From: Brachycybe producta
Taxonomy: Eukaryota; Arthropoda; Diplopoda; Playtdesmida; Andrognathidae
Assembly: GCA_036925085.1 (NCBI GenBank)
Contig: JAUPFP010000008.1
Span: 2,081,957 to 2,145,956 of the forward strand
DNA length: 64,000 nucleotides
Direction of reading: 5' to 3'
The notes under the pieces were generated by a model. That model did no database searches, was not told the DNA's origin, and saw only the letters and a program-made list of their open reading frames with translations. The position numbers and the translations under genes were made by a program. Below, piece by piece: positions 1 through 11,853 of the stretch (position 1 is the stretch's first letter; every line of letters starts with the position of its first letter).

Positions 1-2143
1 TTCACTACCTCTCATTAGTTGTTCTGTTTTGGTTTCTGATCATGGCCAGGTACGAATTTTTTTCTTGTTTTTTTTTTATTTTTATCTTTAGTTCGTTTAT
101 TGGATTTGTACTATTTTCACTTAAAAGTAACATTCACAAGAAACTAACTCGAAACGAGTGTCCGGAGCCTCCTTCTGACGAGCCTCCGCCGGACTATCCT
201 CTTCCACCAAAACCAATGATGCGGTTCTATCTCGTTGGCTGGGGTATTCCTCTTATTGTATGCGGTATTTCTGGAGCTGTACATCTAAAGGACTATGCCG
301 GCCGTGATTAGTTAGTTGCTTCTGCCAAGTGTTTTATTTATCCGGTCGAGCAATGATGCAACAATTTTAATATTTGTAATATTTTCTCTCCTTTCTTCTT
401 AGTTGTTTTTTGTCGTTCACTCACAGCATTGGTGTTATATACGGCCCATGCGGTGTTCTTGTTTTCTTCATATGCATTTATTATCTTCGTATTCACTGTG
501 CCGTTTACAGGCTGGCTGGTAAATTGTATATTTTGATATGGTTTTGAGATTCGATGGTTTGATAACGTTCAGAATATGTTTGTTCAGAATCAGAAAAGCG
601 GTCGGAAATGGTCGCCAATCTGGATGGTACTGATATTGAACTCGTTGAATGTGTGGGTTGTGACCGTGCATCTGTGGGCCGTAATAGTGACCATTCTTCG
701 TCATGTGACAGCAACGAAGACGACGGTGAGCATTCCGCAATGATTCAGCTACGTGCTCAGGCAGCTTCGTTTATTCTCTTTTTGATATGCTGGACTTGCG
801 CTGCATTTGCAACAGATATACCATTACCTCAAATTTCTTCGTTTGGAGAACTCCTTTTTGGTAGTCTCTTTGCTGTTCTGTTTTCGTGTTTGAGTGTTCT
901 TGTGTTCGTCTTCCATTGTGTTCTAAGAAACGATGTTCGAATCGTTTGGAGATTAATCTATAACTGTAAAGGTACCGTAATTGTGCGTGATACGCAACAG
1001 CTGTTTGCCGAACCATCGACAGCAAACCACATGTCTGGAAGGGCGTGTAACATGGGCAGGTCGGACGACAGTCTCGACTCGTGCTTCACTAGTAAATCGT
1101 GCAGCACAAATCACTCGGCAAACAGGCAGCCACGTCAGCATTCTTCCAAGTTTTGCAATGTGACCGCAGCTATGGCTAATGCCGGTGGTGTGACTGACAC
1201 TTCGTGGAGCGGAGAGATGTTCTACAATCCATATCAGAACGGAGTCGCTCGAAAGTTTTTTCGTAAACATTCACGGCGTAGTCAACATCAGCAACGATCG
1301 AGGGGAATCGAAGATTACTCTCAGTATGAAGGCGATTGTGCCCGGTTGGACGACGATAGGAATGTGAATTGCTTCATGCAACAACCATCAGTAAACTTCA
1401 ATCTTCCTGTCGGACCAAAAAAGGTTATGGTGAAAGCTTCTCGTGTTGTATGTCACGATCGTAGCGTGGAGTCGCAGCTGGTCAGTTCGTCGAGCCAGGG
1501 CATTGTGTCCATATCGCCCAGCCATTCAGGTAACTGTAGTGATCGCAGTTTGCTAATTGTAAAGGAAGAGGATGAAGACGAGGATGGTGGCGGTGATGTG
1601 CTGCACAGCGAATCGCCAAAGATTGAGGGGGTATGGAATAACGAAGGGTGTCCAAGTTCAAAACTGTGCGCTGCCGAATGTATAATACAAGAAATGGAGT
1701 CTAGTGGAGAAAATAAGAACGAAAAAGGGAAGGATATGCCTGTATTTGTCGCACAGCAATGTTCTGCTAAGGCTGCAGCTGTTTCTTGTAACAATGACAA
1801 TGACGAAGATATTGATGGAGTTTCCGTTTGCTTACCATCGGAGGAATACTCTGTAGATGATGTGACTAAAACGTGGAATAGGAACAGTATCGAGTTGGAT
1901 CAGGAAGGTGACGACAGTGAGACATCGGCTTCACACGCAAACGATCACGTATACGCTTATGTGGACCACTCGTTTCGCCAGCAGTTGGTTGATGTTTTAC
2001 GAGGCAATTGTGACGAAGAAGAAAACGATAATACGTCGACTGTAGGAGATTCCGAACTGCATTACATCAAAGAGTCAGTCGATGATCAATCAACAGCCAT
2101 AATAGTTCAAGAACAAAAATTAAAGAAGGAGACAGCTGTTTGA
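1..2143 (+). CDS. ADGRA: Adhesion G protein-coupled receptor, group A (GPR123/124/125-like), 3' part
   Basis: This is the C-terminal part of a seven-transmembrane adhesion receptor; the extracellular part and first helices lie upstream of the window. Exons read as <1-49, 92-310, 403-518 and 588-2143, with GT-AG introns whose phases agree. The product shows TM3 (starting HYLSLVVLFWF), a Pro-rich second intracellular loop, TM4 (RFYLVGWGIPLIVCGI), TM5 (YGPCGVLVFFICIYYL), TM6 (RAQAASFILFLICW), and TM7 ending in HCVLRNDVRIVWR. These match the GPR124/125 family closely. A cytoplasmic tail of roughly 390 residues follows; it is acidic and low-complexity and ends in ETAV. Vertebrate GPR124/125 end in a similar class I PDZ ligand (ETTV/TTV), which binds Dlg-type scaffolds. 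In vertebrates the family acts in Wnt7 signalling and planar polarity. The family call is firm; assignment to one vertebrate paralogue is not possible. Confidence 0.88.
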
Positions 2144-3211
2144 ATTTGAAGTTCAAAAGAAAACCTGTATTTATTTTATACCTTTTTTTTTTTAAATTAT
2201 ATTTTGTGCCAACTGTTCATCGTTCTTCCTGTTTTGAATCAGTGGTGTTTATCATCTTCATTATATGTTCTCATTTGGGCCCTAATTTCTAACTCTTAAT
2301 CTTTATCATTCATGTTGTCATGAAAATCGAAAATTGTAATATTGATTTGTCGGTGACGCATTTGTGTTTGGACCCATAATTTGCTATCGGGTTTTGGGGC
2401 CTCTGGTGTTTGACAATTTTTTTTTATATGTTTATACTTGACATAGTTTTGACTTTTGAGGGTTTCTAAAAAAAAAATTGGGGGGCCTAAGGGGCGCGCC
2501 TAGGCCGAAAATCGCCATTGAATTTGGTGGCAAAGAATTATACTAGTCCTGTTTTATTGGCTGGAAGTATCAGTTGGTTCTTGACTTCAGTTAAAGTTGC
2601 ATCAAAACTTCAAGACCAGATTTTTTTTTTCAGAAAGCCAACAATTGACTTTTTTTTTTTTTTTACTATTAATGTTCTAAAATCTCAAAAATTGTATTCT
2701 ATAGGTTCATGTTTCATATGCAACCATCGGCGCAATGGCAAGATAACAATTATTCATAATTGTATACATTATATAATATAGAAATTAAATGACAGTAGGG
2801 AAGACAAGACAATATGCAAATGAGTTTATAACAAGTCTTTTAATCACATTATATCATTTAGAGATTCGTTTACATTTTGATTATTATATTATATAATATT
2901 GTTCGTTTCTGTTATAATTTGAAAATATCTCATTAGGATAGGAACAGAGTGGAGCATTGACACGTAGCATTTTTTTTTCCATTAAGGAAGAGTTAAAAGT
3001 GACGTTTATGAATGAAGATCATTTTGCTAAGCAACAGAAATAACAAACTTTGAAAATTGCCTTCAAATGACCAATCAAGAGTTTATGCATCAAACCACAG
3101 GTACATTGAAAACAATTTGTGAAAAAAATGTTCTGATTTAGTTGATGTTCCACTATGTTTTTACCCTAAATATTATATACCAAATAAAAGAATCCCTATA
3201 TATAAAGATCC
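2144..3211. other. Intergenic spacer between convergent ADGRA and QDPR
   Basis: AT-rich sequence with no coding signal. The first few hundred bases are probably ADGRA 3' UTR. A GC-rich stretch at about 2483-2515, with GGGGCGCGCC flanked by GGCCTA and TAGGCC, stands out and resembles an end of a non-autonomous DNA transposon. The rest shows T-runs and AT-rich tracts only. Confidence 0.5.
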
Positions 3212-4204
3212 TTATTCGGTTTGCAGTGTTGTTTGTCCACTCTCGGTGATCAGCTTGACAAGACTGCCACTTTCAGGACGTTCGCTTTCGTTGGTCCAAC
3301 CGTGAAGAAGTCTGCTTTTAAGAATAAACCGTTATTTACATTTATGAAACATTCTAAAAAAAAAAAAAGCTAAGACTATCAGACCCAGCAACATATTCCA
3401 AAGGTGTCCAAGTACCAAAGTCTGCTTTTGGCATCCATTTTCTATTCATTGGTGTGTCTAAGGTGACAGGTAAAATAGCAAGAACAGCGACATTGTCACA
3501 CAAGCCACTTTTTGGACAAGAAAGACTTTTAACCAGATGATGAACTGCTGATTTAGCCAATCCGTATCCAATCATGCCTGCAAATAAAGAAAACCATTAA
3601 CGGCGGACACTCTTTAATGACGATGATCGAGGTTACAACAGCGAACCAGGAGTTCCACCGTCCGCAGCTGCCTTTGCTCCAGTAAGAACTAGAAGACCAC
3701 CGCTACGTAAGTGACTGCTCGCCAACTGTGAAGCAATGACCGATGTCCAGACACTCTGTTTCCAAGTGACCTCGCACGACTGAACAAAATCTGTTTTGAA
3801 AGAAAGAACTATGGCAATCGTTTCAGATTACATATATATGAAGAAAGGTCAACCTTTTGCGTTGGCGTTTCCTCCTGCCCAACCACCGGCCACACAAAGT
3901 ACAGCATCCAGTTTATGTCCGTCTAATGCAGAAGCGACGTTCGAAGCAACTTCGCTCGACTGATCTGTCCAGTTAGTTTCGGGATTAACGAGTACGTTGG
4001 CGTCAGCTTGTTCGTTAGACTTCATATCGGTCGATACTACCCACTAAAAAGGGATACAAAATTAAAATCAGCTGTTGTTTATAAAAGTTCCATATATAAT
4101 GACTTTTTCTTTACCCATCCTTTGCTTTTAAAGTGTGAAACAACCGCACTTCCTAATGCACCTTTACCACCATAAACTAGAACTCTACCACTAGTAGTAC
4201 TCAT
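3212..4204 (-). CDS. QDPR: Dihydropteridine reductase (quinoid)
   Basis: Short-chain dehydrogenase that uses NADH to regenerate tetrahydrobiopterin, the cofactor of phenylalanine, tyrosine and tryptophan hydroxylases; cytosolic. Five exons on the minus strand: 4115-4204, 3854-4043, 3647-3790, 3385-3577 and 3212-3314, all with GT-AG junctions. They join to 239 residues, close to the 244 of the human enzyme. The start is the Met before [12 protein letters not shown]; upstream in-frame residues look like 5' UTR translation. Visible motifs are the nucleotide-binding YGGKGALG near residue 11, [11 protein letters not shown], and the catalytic YGLAK with Tyr146 and Lys150. [12 protein letters not shown] and WTPLEY also match the family. 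The gene is divergent from KCMF1, and an inverted-repeat element lies about 115 bp upstream of the ATG. Confidence 0.93.
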
Positions 4205-4319
4205 TATAAATAGACTGCTAAAATAAAACAAACAGAAAACAGTGAGACACGACGACAATCGAACTACAACCAGACTTAAGCTCCTAATGAAAATGAAATG
4301 TTCCACAAAAATTAACACC

Positions 4320-4510
4320 GGCAAGTGTGCTCAGCAAGAGATGCAGTCGTTTGCCACGCCCTTTTATGAGCGTCAGACCTAATATTAACCAATTAGAAAT
4401 TGAAAAAGACTGAGAATGTGACGTTAGAACCAAATAACAAACTAATTAGAAGTTGCCGTTCTTCATAAAAGGGCGGAGCAAAGGACTGCATCTTTCCGAG
4501 CACACTTGCC
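4320..4510. mobile_element. MITE-like inverted-repeat element upstream of QDPR
   Basis: The two ends are about 50-bp inverted repeats. The left end reads GGCAAGTGTGCTC, then AGATGCAGTC, then CGCCCTTTTATGA. The reverse complement of the right end gives the same three blocks in the same order, with a few mismatches and a small gap. The middle of about 90 bp is AT-rich. No clear target-site duplication is visible. It has no coding capacity, so it would be non-autonomous. It lies in the divergent QDPR/KCMF1 promoter interval and could fold into a long hairpin. Confidence 0.7.
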
Positions 4511-5097
4511 TGTAAAATCAAAAGAGGCTAAAGAGCAGAGTTTAATTTCCGGTTTCTTTCATTTAGTTTAAAGAAGAACCGCAAGAGGTCAGTAGCGAAC
4601 AGAAGCATATTTCCTGTTGAAATATGATAGTCTGATAGTGCAAGTCACACGGTTTATTTGTCCGTATTTTGACTACTATTTTTTGTTAAAAAGGAATATT
4701 CTGTGTATCTTATATGTTTAAATGTGTTCATCAAAGTAATTCAACCATTTTTGAATCGTTTAATTGTTGATTTGAAGGTTGAAAATAGGAGAACTATTTG
4801 ATAATAGACTGAATGAGAGAGAGAGAGAGAGAGTGAAGTGGGTGGAGTTTATCTTGTTTGTGGAGTGACGTCATAGAGAGTGCGCCGATTAAAAAAATCC
4901 GCCTCTTTCGCCGCCGCTGCCGGAAAGAGCGTTGCACTTCGTACGTTTTTCTTCGGATTACATTTTGGTTTTTTTCTCTCCTCTCTTCGCCGTCGTCTTT
5001 TTTTTTTATTTTTTTGCGGCGATCTCGATCTAATGCTGCTTGAAAGTCATTAAAGGGCCTCATAATAAACAAAGCCTTATAATCTGAGGCTATTAGG
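4511..5097. promoter_or_regulatory. Divergent promoter region of KCMF1 and QDPR
   Basis: Contains a GA microsatellite at about 4815-4833, a perfect CRE palindrome TGACGTCA at 4866-4873, and a GC-richer block (GCCGCCGCTGCCGG) at about 4909-4924, about 175-190 bp before the KCMF1 start codon. No further coding signal is visible. The transcription start is inferred, not seen. Confidence 0.5.
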
Positions 5098-8000
5098 ATG
5101 TCTCGTCATGATGGTAAAGTTCATAAAATACAAACTCCCATTTTTACTTTCTTCATTTTCTTTTCATTTATAGTTTTTTTCTTCTTCCCCCTCCCCCCCC
5201 CTTTCCGAATTGTATTTTTAAAACCCCCCCCCCCCCCGTGATGATTATTTCAAGATGGCGGTTTGTTCACGAGAGATTAACTTAAATGTTTATCTATTGT
5301 TATCTATCATTTTCGATCAATTTCTTGTATAAAATAGATTCATTTTGATCGTTATACATACATTAGTTATACAATATGTGTTCTTTATTGTCAGAATTTG
5401 GTTGAAAATGAACGAAAACGATGTTAAAACCGACCGTAATCTTTTAGAGTTTTTGTATCTTTTATGTATTTTTTGACGTTTGTTTGCTTTTTTTTTTAAA
5501 AAAAAAAAACAAAACGTAGGCGTCAGCTGTGATTCATGTTTAGTTGGTAACTTTCGTGGTAAACGTTTCAAATGTTTAATCTGTTACGATTATGATCTGT
5601 GTGCCACTTGTTATGAGGCCGGAGCGACGACAACACGTCATACGACAGAACATCCGATGCAGTGCATCTTAACAAGGACAGATTTCGGTATAATAAGTAT
5701 CATTTGATCGATCGGCAGTTACCGAAATCGTTTTTTTTTCTTCCCCTTATTCAACCTATTTATCTTGTTTTGTTTTTTTAGATCTGTATTATGGCGGAGA
5801 GGCCATTTCGGTAGAACAACCTCAAGCGTTTACGTGTCCTTTCTGTGGTAAAATGGGTTTCACTGAATCGACGCTTCAGGATCATGTGAGCAGTGAACAT
5901 ACGGATACTTCTTTTGAAGTGGTATGTCGTTGTCTTGAACATATTTAACGGAGTTGCTTAGATTTCTTAGATCTTTGAGTGTTGTGTAGCAAATGGATTC
6001 ATTGTAAAACGCGTTTTTTAAGACACGAATAGTTAAAGAAGGTACAGAGAGAATCAGTGTTGATACGTAACTTGCCAAAAATAATGAAGAAGAAAATAGC
6101 TTTTTATTGCTCTCTGGACACCAATGTGACTAGCCGACAAGCGACTCAGAATACAAATCAATACAAATGTACATAAAAACAGGTAACAAATTAGTTTGAA
6201 ATAAAAAAAAAGGAACAGAACATGATGACAATGGGAATAGATTGGACCGAACAAAATAAGGTTGACTATTAAACATAGCAGAGTTAGGTGAGGCATAGTC
6301 TTTGAGTCACGCTGTGTTGATGGTTTCGCACAATCTGTACTGAGTCTTTGATGACTGACGTCACAATGTTGGTTACCAATGATTTTGGAAGGTTGAACCG
6401 GACACGGAAATCTTCGAAGAGCCTGGGTATAGTGCCTTTGGCACCGACCATGAGACAGATAATTTCTATTTCATCTAGTCTATAAATGTAATTAAATTAC
6501 TTTGTCAAGTAAGTAATAATTCTCCATATTACTTTAATGATGAAAACGTAATTACATTTTTACTAATTTTTCAAATTTTATTAAAACTGATTTTTGTTCA
6601 CAAACTATTCTAAACCTTCGTTATCTATTCCCGATTATTGTCAAATGCAAGGTTTTTAATTGTTGTTTTTTAAAATATCTTTCATTTGATGACGTCTCAC
6701 ACTTATTTTATTATCATCTCTGATTTATAATTGAAAAGTAATTCAATTCTAATTGTAATTAATTTGTTTAATGTAATTATAATTGTAAACAGTTTTCACT
6801 GATGGAATTAGTAATTGAAATTATTTGAAAAGCAATTTGAACCATCACTTGAGAGACTTTTTCTAGCAGTTTGAAAAGGATAAACCGATACTTCTAGTAC
6901 GAAACAACGATTCAATGAAGTCTGTTTTATTTTTTTTTTAACAGGTTTGTCCTGTTTGTGCAGCGCTACCTGGCGGTGATCCAAACCTCGTAACCGATGA
7001 TTTTGCTGCTCATTTAACGCTAGAACATCGTGGCTCTAGAGATATAATATCCTTTTTGTATACAATTTGAATGTGATTTTGGTAGCGATTTGTTTTGTTT
7101 TTTCTAGTTTTTTTTGTGTGTTTATCCTTGACGCAATTTTTTTTTCTCGAACGACGAGCCTTCAAGTTCTCGTCACGTGAGGAGGATACCTCAGCCAGGT
7201 AGGGGAGTTGGAGCCACCAGAGCTAGACGGTCTAACATGCACTTTAGTTCCTCGGGTGGGTTAGCTTCCCTGTCCCCCAGCAGTAGAGATTCCATGGATC
7301 CCATTGCAGGTTAGCTACCGTTTTGTTGTTTGCTGTATACGTTCGTTGTTCTCGCTCTCTCATTCTCTTGGTGGATGACTTGGGACGTGGCCTTCGTTTT
7401 GATAAAAAAGACCTAGAGTCTGTCGCCTCTTTGATTATGACGGTGGGTGATTTCATCTCGCATGGATGTCAATTTGTATGCAGAAGATTTCTCTCCCTTT
7501 TATCTCGTAAACGTCTTTCTTTTTTGATATTGGCAACTAACAAACAACCAAAAGGGGCAGGGAAGTTTCTTTACCTTTTAATTGATTGATTCAGTGATCG
7601 CTAGCTCTTTTTTTTACATTTTTTTTAATATTTATAAGTGATTGCATGCAAAATACTGTTTTAAGAATTGGTAAGTCCCAGGTCATTCGGCATTTCTACG
7701 AAGTTGGTTTAAATGTAACCTTGGAATCTGTTTGAAACGGCCACTGCCCTCATTCCGCTTGCGTTTCTTTCATTTTTTTCCCTCCATCCGCTGCAGAGTT
7801 ATTGTCACAGTTATCTGGCGTAAGACGTGTTGGAGGTGGAACCTCTCAGTCATCGACTACTTCACAGCTGCAGCAGCTGCAAATGCAGTTGCAGCTAGAA
7901 AGGCAACAGGTAATAAAATGGCTAGCTTCATTCTGTGTTTTTGGCTTGTCTATAAACATTAGCTTTTTTTTTAAGGCTCAAGTGGCTCGTCAGCAACTCG

Positions 8001-8938
8001 AACGGTTGCCTAGGCGAACAGCACAGATTGCTAGTGGTCTTGGAACTGGTTCCGGTGGTGGTGGTGGTTCTGCAGGTGGAGGGGGAACAACTAGCAATGG
8101 TGTAGGAGGCGGAAGTGGATCGGGAACGTCAGTTGCACCAGTCACAGTTCAACCGGCGTTGGTAGTTGAACCTGGATTTTCAAGGCCAAATGCTGGTTCT
8201 CAACAGTTTCTCTTGTCAAGGTAATTTTGTCCGTCTTTATCGGTTTTTCGTTTTACTTGATCATTTTTATAATTTTATTGCAGATGTGTGGAATCTACTC
8301 TTACCGAAGCCGAGCTTCAACAATCTGAAATAGAAAGAGCGGACCGTAGCTTTTTTGTGCGAGAATTGTTGGTCAATGCACTTGTTGAAGGATTGAATCG
8401 AGACACTGAACAGAATGCTCTCGTAGTAAAGGCCTCTAGTTCTAGTTCCGAAGATGGTGCTTCTGCTGCAGTGGGAAATCCTTCTGTAGCTCATTCAGCA
8501 TTCGAAATCGAGTCGGCAGTCACAGGAGGTGGAGTCTCTTCTTCAACTTCTGCACCGAATGTCACATCGAGAGTCGGAGGAGGCGGTGTGGGGTCGTCTA
8601 AAAAAGGGCAATGCTCAGGCGGAGGAGGAAGTGGTAGAGGTTACGGCGCTCGCAGTGCTACTTCTCTAACTCGAGAGACGCCACCTCAACAACAACAGCA
8701 GCAGCATCAACAACAACAACAGCAACAGCAGCACAATACCGCTGGAAATGGTGGCAGTACTACCGGTCGTAACACTCAGGGACAGCAACAGAGGGTTGCA
8801 CCTTTGGGAACTGGAACGGTGCGCGAAGTGTCTGTCCCTCAGGGAGTTGTTACGCAACGCATACCTGTAACTAGAAGAAAGTTTTTACGTCAAATGGATG
8901 GTAGGAATCAGCCGAATGAGCCGCCACCGCCTCACTAA
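5098..8938 (+). CDS. KCMF1: KCMF1-like E3 ubiquitin ligase (ZZ and C2H2 zinc fingers)
   Basis: Eight coding exons: 5098-5113, 5520-5687, 5782-5921, 6945-7046, 7153-7309, 7797-7909, 7976-8220 and 8284-8938, giving 531 residues. The N-terminus MSRHDGVSCDSCLVGNFRG begins a ZZ zinc finger (about residues 6-52). It is followed by C2H2-type modules at FTCPFCGKMGFTE (about 78) and VCPVCAALPGG (about 109), RRSNMHFSSS, and the conserved SQLQQLQMQLQLERQQ coiled-coil segment. It ends PPPPH, like human KCMF1. KCMF1 works with UBR4 and RAD6 in ubiquitination and lysosomal or proteasomal turnover. The protein is longer than the 381-residue human one because of Gly/Ser-rich inserts and a polyglutamine run coded at about 8686-8735. 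The fourth intron (7047-7152) is an AT-AC U12-type intron. Intron 3 carries a retroelement remnant. Confidence 0.93.
5252..5261 (+). promoter_or_regulatory. YY1/Pho-like site in KCMF1 intron 1
   Basis: AAGATGGCGG, about 140 bp downstream of the first coding exon, fits the YY1/Pho consensus, which is often found just inside housekeeping genes. C-runs at about 5188-5238 next to it would be G-rich on the other strand. This is a motif match only. Confidence 0.35.
6295..6480 (-). pseudogene. Remnant of a non-LTR retrotransposon reverse-transcriptase C-terminus
   Basis: The minus strand is open for about 60 codons and reads LMVGAKGTIPRLFEDFR followed by a helix ending VIKDSVQIVRNH. From memory, this resembles the C-terminal region downstream of the RT domain in several arthropod non-LTR elements. 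Nothing else of an element is recognisable nearby, so this is a short dead fragment inside KCMF1 intron 3. The identification rests on recall of family motifs, not on a search. Confidence 0.4.
7047..7152 (+). other. U12-type AT-AC intron in KCMF1
   Basis: The intron starts ATATCCTTTTT directly after the codons for RDI, contains TCCTTGAC at 7125-7132 as the branch site, and ends AC at 7151-7152 before GACGAGCCT. Both signals are near-perfect for minor-spliceosome introns. Splicing here yields RDI-DEPSSSRHVRR, in line with human RDLDESSGVRHVRR. No usable GT donor exists at this exon end. Confidence 0.85.
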
Positions 8939-10441
8939 TACTGGCTTTTAGGTGGTGGTGTTGTGTTGGGGAGGTTGGACCCTGCCTCTGAATCCGTGTT
9001 CCAGGTTAGTTGGCGCAGGATGGCGAGATGGGGAATCTGCTTCTCTTCTGCGTCTGCCTTCCTAATTCGCTCACGACAATTTTTTCTTCTTTTTTTTTTG
9101 TTTTCTTTTCATCCAGTGGACGTCCCTTTTCAATTTGCAAGATTTTCACCTTTAACGTATTTTTTAAAAAAAGCTTTTTTTTGGCCGGTGGTGGCTACCA
9201 TCGCCACCTAAAAGCAACAAGGAAACAAATGTTGTTTCGTTAAAAAGACCCCTTATCTATAGTTTTGGTTTACACTTATGAACCTCCCATATATTATTAA
9301 TTGTCTGATTTTATGTTTTCTTGAACGTTTTCTGGAGCCTGAGTGCGATCGTCGTCGTTGTACTCTGAATTGGAATTGCCAAAAGATTCAAGGGGCGTTG
9401 TTTCGTTGGTTAAACATACCATGTAAATAACTTTATTAACAGGAAAAGTTTCGGCTGTTGCAAAGATACGAGCATCAGCATGCACTTAACGGTTACGTGT
9501 GGATACTCTTCGTTTTTTCTTCACTACAAAGTTATTACTGTTTTTTATTTCGTAAAAGTCTGTATGAATTTGGCCTGCGCTTTAAACGAACACGTTGGCA
9601 TTTTTGTTTCTCGGCCGTTGATCGCTCGCTTTAGGCTTAATGGTACACAACTCTTCACTTCTACCCACCCTATCTTTCTCTCTCTCTCTGCCTTTGACTG
9701 TGAAGGGAATTAGGCAAATTTATGGCAATGTATCAGATTAACACTTGGACACATTTGAAGAAAAAACAAATTTTTCTCGATCAATAATAAGTTTACACAC
9801 ATCAGCAACACCACTCCAATTAATTAAGGAAATGAATTTCTTAGCTTCTGTATTTATAATTATATGCAGTTGTTGTACGAAAATTGTACACTCTGAACAC
9901 AAGGAGCTGGGCTTTAGGCGAATTATTAAATTTGATGGTTCGTTATCATTAGTATTTATTTACTATATTGTTAATTAATTTTGTAATTTTGTATCATAGT
10001 TCTCTTCACACTCAAAATTGATATCAATACAATTGTAGTGTGCTATTATAGTTTATAGTATGCGGATTTTTTTTTCACCGAAAAAGGGAGGGCTATAGGC
10101 GAGAATTAAAGTTTGGCTCTTTGGGTTTGACCTTTGACCCTCACTCATTTTGCAAGATATACTTTATTATATTTCTGTGTTTATCCTATTTTTTGTGGCC
10201 GCCTTACTCTTGTGTTTGCAGTGTTCAGGTCTGTTCAAGTGTATACTTGAGAGAACAGAATTAAATATTTGTTGTTAAAAAGTTTTCTAAAACTGATGGA
10301 AAAAAATTATTTCGGTTTTTTTTAATTGGTCTAGACAAACGATGAAAACTTGAGAGATTTTTAATATCTTAAACTAAATCAGTAAATGAAAGTTTCTATA
10401 AAATATTTACATAATTTTTTAAAAAAAAATAAACTTGACGA

Positions 10442-10641
10442 AACCGTGTGACGTCAGAAGGGTTGACAAAAATTGAATTTTTTTTTTTTCATTTAGTGCG
10501 ATGAAAAGGGGGTAATAAAAAAATGATAGAACCTGTTTTTTTTAACTACGGAGAATATTAATTTGATATAATCTGTTTTCTATCTGACTAAATGTCACAT
10601 TCCTAAATAGTATACGTCAACCCCTCTGACGTCACAAGGTT
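10442..10641. mobile_element. Inverted-repeat element with TGACGTCA in each arm
   Basis: The left arm 10442-10467 and the reverse complement of the right arm 10616-10641 share AACC-TGTGACGTCAGA-GGGTTGAC with two mismatches in about 26 bp. The 150-bp middle is AT-rich and non-coding. The left arm resembles a sequence at about 17446-17470, which suggests a repeat family. Confidence 0.6.
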
Positions 10642-10861
10642 CTTATTACAATTAGGCTGGTATGTATAAGTGCGTCTTTTTGAAACACGAGTTTATTCTT
10701 AAAGATATTATATGAAAATTATCTATGCGTTTTGGTTTATTTATTTTAAATCTTGAAATTCTAGCTATGATATTTAAACCTAAACATCGTTTGTCAGTGA
10801 CTTTTTTTTATTCATTTTGTAGATTTTTGCAATGTTTTAATGACAGTTTCATGATTACGAC

Positions 10862-10875
10862 AATAGATGGCAGCA
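10862..10875 (+). promoter_or_regulatory. CTCF-like motif AATAGATGGCAGCA
   Basis: One of several related AGATGGC-type motifs in gene spacers of this window. It resembles the arthropod CTCF core AG(A/G)TGGCGC and its CAGCA variant. Motif match only. Confidence 0.35.
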
Positions 10876-11853
10876 GTGGCTCCGGCGCTTCGTGATGAAT
10901 TTTGGCGCCATTGAAATTAATCCGCATGGTTCAATTTTAATGTTAATTTCATCATCGTTGCTGTAATTCTTATACTTTTATTGCTTTTTTGCCTTTTATA
11001 TTTAGCGCAAGCCACACAGATGTATATTAAGAAGGGTTTTGGCTTCCGTTGGTTTTAGTTTGGTAACTTTTTAAAGGTTTTAAGCACACTTGTTTGATGT
11101 TGTTATGATACCGTATCACTTGGGGCCATTGATGAAGACATTGATTTCAATGTCAATGTTTCCAGTCTTTGATAATTTGTACCCAATGAACTTTGACCAG
11201 TCCACTAAAAGAATGTGACGAACGTAAAAATGCTCTATAATTGGCAATAGACACTGATTTTTTTTTTCTTCTCTTTTGGCCTTGAATATCAATAATGTTC
11301 ACGACCTTTAACCTTTTTTTTTCCTTAGCAATCTTTATCGTTTAAATTAGCGATGGAAAACTGAGACTTTACAAAGAGACTAGATTACAACACATTTTTA
11401 ATGAAGTTATCTAGTTGTCGAGAAGAGAGATCCAATCGTTGCTGTAATAGCAGCTTCCAAAATTAAGGTCCATTCAGTGCTCAGTGACTGATGTAATCTG
11501 TTTTCTTGGTCATCTAATCACTCACTCGATCCATGTCGTCCACATGGACGTTCTTCGGACTCGTCTTTCTTTTTAGTTTTTTAACTATACTAACAGAGTC
11601 ACTTGGACTCTGCTTTTAATTCTTCATTTCCTTCTTTTCTTCTTCTTCTTCCAACATTTGAGATCTTGTCTCAAATTTTCTTCGTCTTTCTTCTCGATGT
11701 GCGAATTTTCTTGCATCGAGTTTTAAGAAATGTTGGAAATAATTGTTCTTTTTGTTTCACTGCTTGTCATCTATCATTACAAATTTAGGTAAGTTCTAGT
11801 TAGAAGGTAATTTCTAATGTTTTTGAATGCTGTCTTGTTATTGCAGAGGAAAC

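Larger units (their letters stand above)
8939..11853. other. Intergenic spacer between KCMF1 and GPAM
   Basis: AT-rich. The first part is probably KCMF1 3' UTR, including an open but unconvincing low-complexity frame after 8963. An inverted-repeat element sits at 10442-10641 and a CTCF-like motif at 10862. The stretch 11600-11846 ends in TTGCAG just before the GPAM start codon, so a 5' UTR intron and a non-coding first exon of GPAM are likely, but I cannot place that exon. Confidence 0.5.

Noticed and set aside
1453-1800. 115-residue minus-strand frame with a Ser run
   Set aside because: It is antisense to the ADGRA tail; the plus frame has the homology and the intact exon structure.
8963-9243. 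Two overlapping plus-strand frames after KCMF1
   Set aside because: Phe-rich translation of T-runs in the likely 3' UTR.
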